This document shows, piece after piece, positions 18,751 to 27,909 of a stretch of 64,000 bases of DNA. The notes under the pieces are model-generated. The model saw only the letters and a program-made list of their open reading frames with translations, was not told where the DNA came from and searched no databases. Position 1 is the stretch's first letter, and each line of letters starts with the position of its first letter. This DNA is from Micropruina glycogenica (GTDB lineage: Bacteria > Actinomycetota > Actinomycetes > Propionibacteriales > Propionibacteriaceae): positions 1,612,001 to 1,676,000 of the forward strand of contig NZ_LT985188.1 in the NCBI RefSeq assembly GCF_900289045.1, written 5' to 3'. A program made the translations under genes and the position numbers.

Positions 18751-19524
18751 TCAGACCGCTTCGCCGGCCCAGTCTCTGGGTAGGCGTCGTCCGGCTCGCA
18801 GGTCGTAGCGCTCGGCGGGCGGCGCCTCGCCGCGAACCTCGCCCACCAGGGTGCTGATGGCGTCCATGATGCGGAGGCTGGCCTCGGCCGCGGCCGTGGG
18901 TGCGTCGCGCGCCTCGCGAAGGTCGGTCAGGTCGACCATGTCGCCGGCCTTGATGTGCATCGTGTGCGGTGGCAGCAGTCGCGGCCACGCCACGCCCGGG
19001 CCCGGCATCACCTCTTGCGCGCCCCATTGCCCGATCGGCAGCACCGGGTAGCCCGTCTCGAGGGCGAGCCGGGCCGCGCCGGGGCGTCCGGTCATCGGCC
19101 AACCGTCGGGGTCGCGGGTGATCGTGCCCTCGGGGTAGATCACCACGCACTCGCCACGAGCCAGAGCGGCGGCCGCCGCGGTGAGCGACTCGCCCGCCCG
19201 AGCGGTGCGCCGCTGCACCGGAATCTGGCCCAGCGAACGGGCCAGCCAGCCCACCACGGGCACCTGCCACAGCTCGCTCTTGGCCAGCGCGCGCGGCCAG
19301 CGGCCGTGCCAGATCAGAAAGTGCCCCAGCGCAACCGGGTCGAAGTTCGAAATGTGGTTGGCGACCACGATCACCCCACCCGTGCGCGGCACCTTGTCGC
19401 CCCCGCGCCAGTCCTGCCGGGTGATGGCGCGCATCAGCGGGGCAACGGTGCGAGCCAGTACGCGAAACAGCCGTTCGGACGGCGCGCGGTTCACCGTCGC
19501 CAGCGACAGTTCCGCGCGAGACAT
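18751..19524 (-). CDS. plsC: 1-acyl-sn-glycerol-3-phosphate acyltransferase
   Basis: 257 residues with acyltransferase motif I NHISNFD (HX4D, about residue 56), motif III YPEGTITRD and VLPIGQWG. A peripheral membrane enzyme of phosphatidic acid synthesis. ATG at 19524. It stands alone between ddl and the leuCD genes, with repeats on both sides. Confidence 0.9.
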   Translation of the reverse strand: MSRAELSLATVNRAPSERLFRVLARTVAPLMRAITRQDWRGGDKVPRTGGVIVVANHISNFDPVALGHFLIWHGRWPRALAKSELWQVPVVGWLARSLGQIPVQRRTARAGESLTAAAAALARGECVVIYPEGTITRDPDGWPMTGRPGAARLALETGYPVLPIGQWGAQEVMPGPGVAWPRLLPPHTMHIKAGDMVDLTDLREARDAPTAAAEASLRIMDAISTLVGEVRGEAPPAERYDLRAGRRLPRDWAGEAV

Positions 19525-19946
19525 TGACTACCTCCAGGGTGGGGTCGAATCAGGCTACTGGCGAGCGGTAGGGCCGTGGACACGCCCACCCTCGGCCGTG
19601 TCCAAACTGCAACAAAACACGGTCGTGAATTGCGGTTTGATAACGGAGTTCATTCCTTCGGAACCTAGTCGCGCTCGGGAGGCTCGGATCTGGATCCTTC
19701 AGGTTGCCGAGTCGGGCCAGCGGCCGGCTCGCCGGACGCATCCGGGCGGTTGAGCTTGTCGGAAGCCAGTTGCCGGACGGGTCTCGACTCGTCCTTCAAC
19801 GAAGCAGGAGCGCGGCCTCTCGTAACCGGGTCTCGACACGCTCTGCCAGCGACAGTCGCGCGCCCCCCAGCCGTGTGGTCTCGACAAACTCGACCGGCGA
19901 GAGTTCTGTGCTCCCCCTCGCCGTACGGTCTCGACCAGCGCGACGA
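19525..19946. repeat. Intergenic region with family E repeats between leuD and plsC
   Basis: Carries at least four divergent GTCTCGAC-based units, near 19782, 19828, 19888 and 19929. The plsC-proximal part (19525-19680) is relatively A+T rich and is the likely plsC promoter region. No gene is visible. Confidence 0.55.
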
Positions 19947-20552
19947 TCAGCCGGCGGTGCGCACCGGAAGGGTTCTGGGCAGCCAGCTGGGCCGACCGGC
20001 CTCGAACTCGCTGATCAGGTCTTCGTGCTGCAGGGTGAGGCCGATGTCGTCCAGGCCCTCGAGCAGCCGGTGCCGGGTGTAGTCGTCGATGGTGAACTCG
20101 TACACGTCGTCACCAGCGGTGACGGTCTTGTCGACCAGGCTGACGGTGATCTCGGCGCCCGGGTTGGCCTCGGCGAAGTCCCACAGCTTTTCGACGGTCT
20201 CTTGCGGCACGGTGGCGATCACCAGGCCGGCCTTGCCCGAGTTCGAGCGAAAGATGTCGCCGAAGCGCGAGCCGACGATCACCTTGAACCCATAGTTCTG
20301 CAGCGCCCACACCGCATGCTCACGCGACGAGCCGGTGCCGAAGTCGGGGCCGGGCACCAGAATCGAGCCGGACTCGTACGCGGGGTTGTTGAGCACGAAC
20401 TCGGGGTCGTTGCGCCAGGCGGCGAACAGTCCGTCCTCGAAGCCGGTGCGGGTGACGCGCTTCAGGTAGACGGCCGGAATGATCTGGTCGGTGTCGACGT
20501 TGCTGCGCCGCAGCGGCACCACGACGCCGGTGTGCGAGTCGAACTTGTCCAT
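19947..20552 (-). CDS. leuD: 3-isopropylmalate dehydratase small subunit
   Basis: 201 residues, the swivel domain of isopropylmalate isomerase (leucine synthesis). Signatures are [16 protein letters not shown] and [19 protein letters not shown] at 20552 with AGGAG 6 nt upstream, 10 bp after the leuC stop. The longer open frame upstream overlaps leuC and is not used. Partner of LeuC. Confidence 0.96.
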   Translation of the reverse strand: MDKFDSHTGVVVPLRRSNVDTDQIIPAVYLKRVTRTGFEDGLFAAWRNDPEFVLNNPAYESGSILVPGPDFGTGSSREHAVWALQNYGFKVIVGSRFGDIFRSNSGKAGLVIATVPQETVEKLWDFAEANPGAEITVSLVDKTVTAGDDVYEFTIDDYTRHRLLEGLDDIGLTLQHEDLISEFEAGRPSWLPRTLPVRTAG

Positions 20553-20562
20553 CGGGCGCTCC

Positions 20563-21978
20563 TCAGGCGTTGACGGGTGCGGGCAGGTCGGCGGGCGACG
20601 ACAGCGTGCCGCGCACGGCGGTGGCGGCGGCCACCGGCGGCGAGACCAGGTGGGTGCGTCCACCCTTGCCCTGCCGACCCTCGAAGTTACGGTTCGACGT
20701 GGACGCCGAGCGCTCGCCGGGCGCGAGCTGGTCGGGGTTCATGCCCAGGCACATCGAGCACCCGGCCTCGCGCCATTCGGCGCCGGCGTCCTTGAAGATC
20801 TGATCGAGGCCCTCTTCCATCGCCTGCAGCCGCACCCGGGCCGAGCCCGGCACCACCAGCATGCGCACGCCGTCGGCGACGTGCCGGCCCTCGATCACCG
20901 AGGCGGCCAGCCGCAGGTCTTCGATGCGTCCGTTGGTGCACGAGCCGAGAAACACGGTGTCGACGTGAATGTCGCGCATCGGGGTGCCCGCCTCCAGGCC
21001 CATGTATTCGAGGGCGCGTTGGGCTGCGGACTTCTCCACCGGGTCGGTGAAGTCGTCGGGTGACGGCACCGCGCCGCCCAGCGGCACGCCCTGGCCCGGG
21101 TTGGTGCCCCAGGTGACGAAGGGCGTCAGGGAGTCGGCGTCGAGGTCGACCTCGACGTCGAAGACCGCGTCGTCGTCGGTGTAGAGGGTGCGCCAGTAGG
21201 CGACGGCGGCGTCCCAGTCGGCGCCCTCGGGGGCGTGCGGGCGACCCTTGAGGTAGGCGAAGGTGGTGTCGTCGGGGGCGACCATGCCGGCCTTGGCGCC
21301 CCACTCGATCGACATGTTGCAGATCGTCATGCGGCCTTCCATGCTCATCTCGCGCATGACGTTGCCGCGGTATTCGACCACGTAGCCCTGGCCGCCGCCG
21401 GTGCCCACCTTGGCGATCAGCGCGAGCACCACGTCTTTGGGCGTGACGCCCTCGCGCAGGGTGCCGTTGATGTTGACGGCCATAGTCTTGGGCCGGGCCT
21501 GCGGCAGGGTCTGGGTGGCGAGCACGTGCTCGACCTCGGACGTGCCGATGCCGAACGCCAGCGCACCGAACGCGCCGTGGGTGGAGGTGTGCGAGTCGCC
21601 GCAGACCACGGTGAGGCCGGGCTGGGTGAGGCCCAACTGCGGGCCGATGATGTGCACGACGCCCTGGTCTTTGTCGCCCAGCGAGTGCCGGCGAATGCCG
21701 AACTCGTCGGCGTTCTTGCGCAGGGTGTCGACCTGCAGCTTGCTCACCGGGTCGGCGATCGGGGCGAGAATGTTGAGGGTGGGGGTGTTGTGGTCCTCGG
21801 TGGCCATGGTGAGGTTGGTGCGGCGCACGGCACGGCCGGCCAGGCGCAGGCCGTCGAAGGCCTGCGGCGAGGTGACCTCATGCACCAGATGCAGGTCGAT
21901 GTAGAGCAGATCGGGCTCGCCCGCTGCACTGCGAACGACGTGCCTGTCCCACACTTTGTCGCTGAGGGTGCTCCCCAT
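20563..21978 (-). CDS. leuC: 3-isopropylmalate dehydratase large subunit
   Basis: 471-residue aconitase-family subunit that binds the 4Fe-4S cluster through cysteines in FLGSCTNGR and GCSMCLGMN. Also visible are [29 protein letters not shown] and DHNTPT. ATG at 21978 chosen for AAAGGAGC upstream. The divergent IclR gene begins 92 bp away, the usual actinobacterial arrangement. Confidence 0.97.
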   Translation of the reverse strand: MGSTLSDKVWDRHVVRSAAGEPDLLYIDLHLVHEVTSPQAFDGLRLAGRAVRRTNLTMATEDHNTPTLNILAPIADPVSKLQVDTLRKNADEFGIRRHSLGDKDQGVVHIIGPQLGLTQPGLTVVCGDSHTSTHGAFGALAFGIGTSEVEHVLATQTLPQARPKTMAVNINGTLREGVTPKDVVLALIAKVGTGGGQGYVVEYRGNVMREMSMEGRMTICNMSIEWGAKAGMVAPDDTTFAYLKGRPHAPEGADWDAAVAYWRTLYTDDDAVFDVEVDLDADSLTPFVTWGTNPGQGVPLGGAVPSPDDFTDPVEKSAAQRALEYMGLEAGTPMRDIHVDTVFLGSCTNGRIEDLRLAASVIEGRHVADGVRMLVVPGSARVRLQAMEEGLDQIFKDAGAEWREAGCSMCLGMNPDQLAPGERSASTSNRNFEGRQGKGGRTHLVSPPVAAATAVRGTLSSPADLPAPVNA

Positions 21979-22035
21979 CGCTGCTCCTTTGACTGCCCCC
22001 GGGTCGGTCTGTTCGGCACAATACGCCGCCACATC

Positions 22036-22046
22036 TTGCATATCAA
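22036..22046. promoter_or_regulatory. Candidate IclR operator between leuC and the regulator
   Basis: TTGCATATCAA, a short TTG/CAA inverted motif in the most A+T-rich part of the 92-bp divergent spacer. It is the best visible candidate for the regulator's site; only position and symmetry support it. Confidence 0.35.
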
Positions 22047-22070
22047 AGTTCGAGACGGCAGTATCACCCT

Positions 22071-22796
22071 ATGGACAACTCAAGCGGTGTGGGCGTACTG
22101 GACAAAGCGGCCTTGGTGCTGACCGCCCTCGAACAGGGGCCCACGACGCTGGCCGGTCTCGTCACCGCGACCGGACTGGCCCGCCCCACCGCCCATCGCT
22201 TGGCAGTTGCTCTTGAACATCATCGTCTCGTCAGCCGAGACCTGCAAGGGCGTTTCGTACTCGGGCCGCGGTTGACGGAGCTCGCATCGGCCGCGGGCGA
22301 AGACCGCCTGCTCGCTACCGCTGGCCCCGTGCTGGCGCGGCTGCGCGACATCACCGGCGAGTCGGCGCAACTGTTTCGGCGCCAGGGCGACATGCGTGTG
22401 TGTGCCGCGGCAGCGGAGCGTCCGGCCGGTTTGCGCGACACCATTCCGGTGGGTTCGCAGTTGACCATGTCGGCCGGCTCGGCGGCGCAGGTGCTGCTGG
22501 CCTGGGAAGACCCCGAGCGCATTCAGCGCGGGCTGTTGAGCTCGTCGTTCTCGGCGGTCGCGCTGGCCACGGTGCGCCGGCGCGGCTGGGCCCAATCGGT
22601 CGCCGAACGCGAGGCGGGGGTGGCGTCGGTCTCGGCGCCCGTCCGTTCCCCCTCGGGCAAGGTGATCGCGGCAGTGAGCGTGTCCGGCCCGATCGAACGT
22701 CTCTCGCGCCAGCCCGGACGTCTGCACGCCCCGGCCGTGATGGCCGCCGCCGAGCGACTGAGCGACGTGCTGCGCCGCAGCGGCGCCGAGGGCTGA
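22071..22796 (+). CDS. ndgR: IclR-family regulator of leuCD (NdgR/LtbR type)
   Basis: 241 residues. N-terminal winged helix (LAGLVTATGLARPTAHRLAVALEHHRLV, about residues 27-54) and a C-terminal IclR ligand-binding domain (QLTMSAGSAAQVLLAW, RRRGWAQSVAEREAGVASVSAPV). Its position divergent from leuCD identifies it with NdgR/LtbR, which controls leucine and other amino-acid genes in this phylum. ATG at 22071. Confidence 0.9.
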   Translation: MDNSSGVGVLDKAALVLTALEQGPTTLAGLVTATGLARPTAHRLAVALEHHRLVSRDLQGRFVLGPRLTELASAAGEDRLLATAGPVLARLRDITGESAQLFRRQGDMRVCAAAAERPAGLRDTIPVGSQLTMSAGSAAQVLLAWEDPERIQRGLLSSSFSAVALATVRRRGWAQSVAEREAGVASVSAPVRSPSGKVIAAVSVSGPIERLSRQPGRLHAPAVMAAAERLSDVLRRSGAEG

Positions 22797-22799
22797 TCA

Positions 22800-22887
22800 G
22801 GGGACGGTTCTCCAACCGGGAAGGGGACGGTTCCCCAACCAGCAAGGGGACGGTTCCCCAACCAGCAAGGGGACGGTTCCCCAACCG
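22800..22887 (+). repeat. Family A array upstream of the RAYT gene (plus orientation)
   Basis: Four cores starting at 22800, 22823, 22846 and 22869, exactly 23 bp apart, alternating TTCTCCAACC and TTCCCCAACC. Opposite in orientation to the arrays downstream of the transposase. Confidence 0.9.
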
Positions 22888-23021
22888 GGTTCAGGGCACG
22901 GTTAGATCACGTTGTCCACAGGTTTGAGCACCACCGCGTAGTTATCCACAACCGGACAACTTTGGCTCGTCTAAATGGGAAGGGTGTGCTTAGGCTTTCT
23001 GCTTCAGTAAAGGAGAAGCCA

Positions 23022-23783
23022 ATGCCTCGTCATGCCCGTATCCTCGCCGATTCTGGCGTCTATCACGTGATGCTTCGCGGGGTAAACCGCGATGCTTTGT
23101 TCATTGAGAACGGCGACTACGCCCGATTTCTTCACGCACTCTCCCTCACCAAGGAGTTGTCGGGCTGCGCCGTGCTCGCCTACTGCCTGATGCCCAACCA
23201 TGCGCACTTGGTGTTGCGCGTGGGTGACGAGCCGCTCTCTTCGGTGATGAAGCGACTCGGAGTCCGGTACGTCGGTTGGTTCAATCGCAAGTACAAGCGG
23301 GTCGGTCACCTGTTTCAAGACCGATTCAAGAGCAAGCCTGTAGAGACGGATGACTACCTTGGCGCCGTCCTTCGGTACGTGTGGAAGAATCCCGTCGCCG
23401 CCGGATTGGTTGCAACCCCAGAGGATTACCCCTGGAGCAGTCATTCCCTGACCTCCGGCTCCGAACTAGTGGACGTCGACGTCCTCGCAACGCTGGTGCC
23501 GGAGGAAATACTGAACGAGAAGGATCTCGGCCCGTCGGTGCAGCCGGTAACGGAGACACGACAGACTGGTCGATTGGTAAACACGGAGGCACGTGACCTC
23601 CTGCGTGCGCGCTACGGGGTTGGCCAACCCGAAGACTTCGTCCGGCTGTCACTTTCTGTGCAGCGGAGGGCCATTGCGGAGTTGCGCACACGTTCCATCT
23701 CGTATGCCCGAATCGCTTTAGCCACCGGGCTCACCAAGTTCCAGGTCCAACACGTCCAAGCCACATCGGCCGCTGTGCAATAA
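23022..23783 (+). CDS. REP-associated tyrosine transposase (RAYT, Y1_Tnp family)
   Basis: 253 residues. The HUH motif is NHAHLVL (about residues 60-66) and the candidate nucleophilic tyrosine sits in YLGAVLRYVWKNPVAAGL. The FQDRFKSKPVE segment and a C-terminal helix-turn-helix-like tail (SYARIALATGLTKFQVQ) are typical of RAYTs. Such enzymes nick and join single-stranded REP hairpins and are usually domesticated, single-copy genes. ATG at 23022 chosen for AAAGGAGAAGCC upstream. Flanked on both sides by family A arrays in opposite orientation. Its base composition is lower in G+C than that of its neighbours, suggesting acquisition. Confidence 0.92.
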   Translation: MPRHARILADSGVYHVMLRGVNRDALFIENGDYARFLHALSLTKELSGCAVLAYCLMPNHAHLVLRVGDEPLSSVMKRLGVRYVGWFNRKYKRVGHLFQDRFKSKPVETDDYLGAVLRYVWKNPVAAGLVATPEDYPWSSHSLTSGSELVDVDVLATLVPEEILNEKDLGPSVQPVTETRQTGRLVNTEARDLLRARYGVGQPEDFVRLSLSVQRRAIAELRTRSISYARIALATGLTKFQVQHVQATSAAVQ

Positions 23784-24148
23784 CCGAGAGTTAGACCGCC
23801 GGCTCAACGCGACCTCGGCCCGTCTTCGGCTGGTTGGAGAACCGTCCCCTTCCTGGTTGGAGAACCGTCCCCTTCCTGGTTGGAGAACCGTCCCCTTCCC
23901 AGTCGGAGAACCGTCCCCAGACTCAGGCGGACGCCTCGGGCTCACCAAGTTCCAGGTCCAACACGTCCAAGCCACATCGGCCGCTGTGCAATAACCGAGA
24001 GCTAGACCGCCGGCTCAACGCGACCTCGGCCCGTCTTCGGCTGGTTGGAGAACCGTCCCCTTCCTGGTTGGAGAACCGTCCCCTTCCTGGTTGGAGAACC
24101 GTCCCCTTCCCAGTCGGAGAACCGTCCCCAGACTCAGGCGGACGCCTT
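23727..24148. repeat. 211-bp tandem duplication spanning the RAYT 3' end, a family A array and the ldt 3' end
   Basis: The sequence from GGGCTCACCAAGTTCCAGG in the last codons of RAYT to GGCGGACGCC in the last codons of the L,D-transpeptidase occurs twice, offset by exactly 211 bp, with two or three substitutions. Each copy holds four minus-strand family A cores at 23-bp spacing (23839, 23862, 23885, 23908 and the same plus 211). This fills the whole gap between the two genes. Confidence 0.92.
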
Positions 24149-25105
24149 GGTGGAGTAGATGTGCACCTTGGCGCCGATCGGGGTGTTCTTGAAGATCCAC
24201 TGGGCATCGCTGAGCTTGCCGATGTTGACGCAGCCGTGGCTCGAACCTGCGTAACCCACCGAGTGGAAGCCCGGCGAGTAGTGCACGTACATGTCGGGGT
24301 AGAACATCGTGCTGTAGGGCATCGCACCCGACCCGTAGGTCTCTGACACCGGGTTGACCTGCTTGTCGTACACCTTCCACGTGCCGTTCGCGGTCGGGAA
24401 GTTGCGCCACTTGTGCGTCTTGGCGTGCTCGTTGTAGCCGCCCAGCCGCACCTTGAACGTCTTGATCACCTTGCCGTTGCGCAGCCACAGCAGCCGCCGA
24501 TGCGCCTGGTCGACGCACAGCACGACGCCCTTGGTGTAGCAGGTCTTGGGCAGTTCCTTCGAGACGGTGGGTGCCTTGACCGCCAGCGCGATCCAGGTGT
24601 CTTTGCCCACCCAGCCGTCGGCGTCGAGGCCGCGCGAGCGCTGATAGTTGAGAATGGCGTTCGCCCCGCGCGTCGAGCTCACATAACTGGCGGAGCCCCA
24701 CGGGTAGAAGCCCGCCGCCTTCAGTTCCTTGATCACGAGCTTGGTGCAGGTGCCGGACGACCCGGGCCGCACCGTCTGCTTCATGCACGCCTTGAACGTC
24801 GCGCGACGCTTCTTGCTCAGGCCCGCCAGCGGATCAGGGGGCGTGGTCTTCGTCGGGCTCGGGGACGGCGACACGCTCGGGCTGGTCGACACGGACGCGC
24901 TGGGTGACACCGTGGGCGAGGGCGCAGTGGTGACGGGAGCCGAGGCGGTGGTCGACGGGGCGGGCCCGGCAAGAGCAGGCGTCAGAGCACACCCGGCCAG
25001 CAAGGCCAGGCTCGCGGCGGCGGCGGCCATGGGGGCCAGTCGGAGCCGAGCAGTGAGAGTGGCGCGCTTATCGGGGGCAGCAGCCGATTGATGGCCTAGG
25101 GTCAC
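24134..25105 (-). CDS. L,D-transpeptidase, probable lipoprotein
   Basis: 323 residues. Lipobox LALLAGC (C39) after a hydrophobic stretch, then a Ser/Thr/Pro linker (about 45-95), a peptidoglycan-binding-like domain (about 115-185) and a YkuD catalytic domain ending in SSHGCVN, where the cysteine is the nucleophile. Forms 3-3 cross-links or attaches proteins to peptidoglycan outside the membrane. GTG at 25105 preferred because AAGGA lies 7 nt upstream; an ATG 10 codons earlier (25135) is possible. The 3' end has been copied in the adjacent duplication. Confidence 0.88.
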   Translation of the reverse strand: MTLGHQSAAAPDKRATLTARLRLAPMAAAAASLALLAGCALTPALAGPAPSTTASAPVTTAPSPTVSPSASVSTSPSVSPSPSPTKTTPPDPLAGLSKKRRATFKACMKQTVRPGSSGTCTKLVIKELKAAGFYPWGSASYVSSTRGANAILNYQRSRGLDADGWVGKDTWIALAVKAPTVSKELPKTCYTKGVVLCVDQAHRRLLWLRNGKVIKTFKVRLGGYNEHAKTHKWRNFPTANGTWKVYDKQVNPVSETYGSGAMPYSTMFYPDMYVHYSPGFHSVGYAGSSHGCVNIGKLSDAQWIFKNTPIGAKVHIYSTKASA

Positions 25106-25135
25106 CGAACGGTCCTTCCATAACGGGCAAAGCAA

Positions 25136-25989
25136 GGCTCAGCCTACCTGCCGACGCCTGAGTTCCCGTCATCGGCCTAGTCAGTGCGGTTGAGAGTTGC
25201 CTGGGTAGTGGCTGATGATTCGGCCAGTAACCGACGGGTCGCGGCGCACCTCATCAGCGTCGTAGAACCACTGGGAACGCTGGTCATTCGAGGTCTCGAC
25301 CATCGGGACCACGCGGTCACGACGGGCTCGAACAGGGACAAGCTCGATCAGCGGGCCACCCAGGGTCTCGACGAGCTCTACCAGCGGGACCACCCGAGTC
25401 TCGACGAGCTCGACGACCGACAAGCGAACGCCGGAATCTCACGTCCACGTAACTGCCTTTGTGACACGTAGCTGCCTGCGTGCGGGCAGCTACGTGTCAC
25501 AAGGGCAGCTACGTCATGTGCGACGAACTGGGCTCATCGGACGCCGCCCGCGCCCTCGTCCTCGCTACCGCGCACCGGTGTACAGCTGACATCTCACGAC
25601 CGCGCATCCGAGCACCTCGGACGGCCCTGGGGGTCACCTCCGAGTTCACGAGAACCAGGCTTTCGGCCCCTCGGGACTCGGTTCGCCGCCGGTGCGCTGG
25701 CCGCGAGATCAGGAACCGTCTCAAATCACGCCACTACTGGTCACGAACGCCGGAATCTCACGAAGGCGACCACGAGTCATCAGGCCGCCCACGGCTCACC
25801 CTCCACCCACACAGAGATCCCGGGTTCCGCCGGGATGACTGGTAAGCCTGTCGAGGCCACGCTGCGCCCCACATCAATCGCGGCTGGCGACTGGCACGAC
25901 GAACGCCTGGTATGAAACGTTCTCGATGTGTGCCGCGGCCGCCCACCGACCGGCACCCGTCTCGTCCACCGCAAAGGAGCACAGCGACC
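25136..25989. repeat. Long intergenic region rich in families B, D and E
   Basis: Holds at least four family E units (GTCTCGAC..., 25284-25415), one family B hairpin (25447-25514, arms ACGTAACTGCCTTTGTGACA and TGTCACAAGGGCAGCTACGT) and a family D palindrome (25814-25839). The pieces ACGCCGGAATCTCAC at about 25430 and 25748 repeat. No protein-like frame is visible. The last 70 bp should hold the promoter of the glycosidase gene. Confidence 0.7.
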
Positions 25990-27759
25990 ATGACAGAGCG
26001 CGTCGACAGCAGCTACACCGACGCCGCACTGCCGATCGATGAGCGGGTCGAGATTCTGCTCTGCCAGCTCACGCTCGAAGAGAAGGCGGGCCTGTTCTTT
26101 CAGACCATGATCACGATGAACCCCGAAGACTCACTCAGCGACGGCGACGAGACGTTCGGCCTGCCCGGCAACGTCGAATACGTCACCCATCGACTCATGA
26201 ATCACTTCAACATTCTGGGGTCGGGGCCCACGCCCGAGGCGATCGCCGGCTGGCACAACAAGCTGCAGGAACTCGCGGCCAGCACCCGGCTGGGCATTCC
26301 GGTGACGATCTCGACCGATCCGCGGCACAGCTACAGCGACAACCCGCTGGCGGCACTCACCACCGGAGCGTTCTCGGTGTGGCCCGACACGCTGGGCCTG
26401 GCCGCGACCCGCGACGAGGCGCTCGTGGAGCGGTTCGGCGACATCGCCCGGCAGGAATACACCGCCGTCGGCATCAGGGTCGCGCTGCACCCGCAGATCG
26501 ACCTCGCCACCGAGCCCCGCTGGTCACGTCAGTTGCAGACCTTCGGCGAAGACGTCGAGCTCACCTGCGCCCTCGGCGCCGCCTACATTCGCGGTTTTCA
26601 GGGCACCACGCTGGGCCACGACTCGGTCGCCACCATGACCAAGCATTTTCCCGGTGGCGGCCCGCAGCTCGACGGCGAAGACCCGCACTTCGCCCACGGC
26701 CGCGAGCAGGTCTACCCCGGCGGCCGGTTCGAGCTGCATCTGAAGCCCTTCGAGGCGGCGTTCGGGGCCGGCACCAGCCAGATCATGCCCTACTACGGCA
26801 TGCCCGTCGGCACCGACCTCGAAGAGGTGGGGTTCGGCTTCAACAAGGGAGTCATCACCACCATGCTGCGCGAGCGGTTCGGCTTCGACGGCATCGTCTG
26901 CACCGACTGGGGCCTGATCAACAACTCCGAGATCATGGGTGCCCCGTTCCCTGCCCGCGCGTGGGGGGTGGAACACCTCACCCCTCGCGAGCGCATGATC
27001 AAGGCGCTGGACGCCGGTGTCGACCAGTTCGGCGGCGAGGCCTGCCCCGAGCTGTTGATCGACATCGTGCGCAGCGGTGAGCTGCCCGAAAGCCGGCTGG
27101 ACGTCTCGGCGCGGCGCCTGCTGCGCGAAAAGTTCGTGCTGGGGCTGTTCGACGAGCAGCGCTACGTCGACGTCGAGCGGGCCAAGCAGATCGTCGGCAA
27201 CGCCGATTTCGTGGCAGCGGGCGAGGCGGCCCAGCGGGCGTCCATCACGCTGCTGACCAACACCGACGCCCTGCTGCCGCTGAGCCGCGGCAGCAAGGTG
27301 TACGTCGAGGGCATCGACTCCGAGGTGGCCGGGCGGTACGGCACCGTGGTGGCCACGCCGGCCGAAGCCGACGTGGCGATTGTGCGCATCGCGGCGCCCT
27401 ACGAGCAGCGGCCGACGATGTTCGAGAACTTCTTCCACTCGGGGTCGTTGGACTTTTCGGCAGGTCAGGTGGCGCATCTGCTCGAGGTGGCCACCGTGGT
27501 GCCGACGGTGCTGGACGTGTTCATGGACCGTCCGGCGATTCTCACCCCACTGGTCGATCGGGTGGGTGCGATCACCGCCAACTGGGGCGCCGGGCCGTCC
27601 GCGCTGCTCGATGTGCTGTTCGGCGAGAGCTCGCCCCAGGGTGCGCTACCGTTCGACCTGCCCAGTTCGATGGCAGCGGTCGAGGCGAACCTGCCCGACG
27701 TGCCGTTCGACACCGTCGACCCGCTGTTCCGGTTCGGCCACGGCCTGCGGTATAGCTGA
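25990..27759 (+). CDS. Glycoside hydrolase family 3 enzyme (beta-glucosidase-like)
   Basis: 589 residues. N-terminal (alpha/beta)8 domain with LTLEEKAGLFFQTM, TKHFPGGGPQ (the KHF/GG motif) and the nucleophile in FDGIVCTDWG (Asp of CTDW). A C-terminal alpha/beta sandwich ends in FRFGHGLRYS. Releases terminal sugars from beta-glucosides or related substrates; the exact substrate is unknown. No signal peptide, so intracellular. ATG at 25990 follows AAAGGAGC; the upstream frame (from 25912) is not needed. Confidence 0.88.
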   Translation: MTERVDSSYTDAALPIDERVEILLCQLTLEEKAGLFFQTMITMNPEDSLSDGDETFGLPGNVEYVTHRLMNHFNILGSGPTPEAIAGWHNKLQELAASTRLGIPVTISTDPRHSYSDNPLAALTTGAFSVWPDTLGLAATRDEALVERFGDIARQEYTAVGIRVALHPQIDLATEPRWSRQLQTFGEDVELTCALGAAYIRGFQGTTLGHDSVATMTKHFPGGGPQLDGEDPHFAHGREQVYPGGRFELHLKPFEAAFGAGTSQIMPYYGMPVGTDLEEVGFGFNKGVITTMLRERFGFDGIVCTDWGLINNSEIMGAPFPARAWGVEHLTPRERMIKALDAGVDQFGGEACPELLIDIVRSGELPESRLDVSARRLLREKFVLGLFDEQRYVDVERAKQIVGNADFVAAGEAAQRASITLLTNTDALLPLSRGSKVYVEGIDSEVAGRYGTVVATPAEADVAIVRIAAPYEQRPTMFENFFHSGSLDFSAGQVAHLLEVATVVPTVLDVFMDRPAILTPLVDRVGAITANWGAGPSALLDVLFGESSPQGALPFDLPSSMAAVEANLPDVPFDTVDPLFRFGHGLRYS

Positions 27760-27830
27760 CCCGCGGGTCGAGCCCGTCGGGATTGCCTCACCTCACCCTG
27801 GGTTTGATCACGATGCTCGGTGACGTCTGA

Positions 27831-27893
27831 GATCCCGGCGTTCGCCGGGATGACGAAGCTGACCCCGTCATACCGGCGAACGCAACGATCTCA
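27831..27893. repeat. Family D palindromes between the glycosidase and MFS genes
   Basis: GATCCCGGCGTTCGCCGGGA followed by TGAC (27831-27854) and a degenerate inverted partner (GTCATACCGGCGAACGC, about 27867-27893). The gap between the convergent genes carries nothing else visible. Confidence 0.7.
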
Positions 27894-27909
27894 ACACCTG
27901 CACTCCGCC

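Noticed and set aside
22800-22887. CRISPR array
   Set aside because: The units are contiguous 23-bp direct repeats with no unique spacers of normal length and no cas genes; family A copies also occur singly elsewhere.
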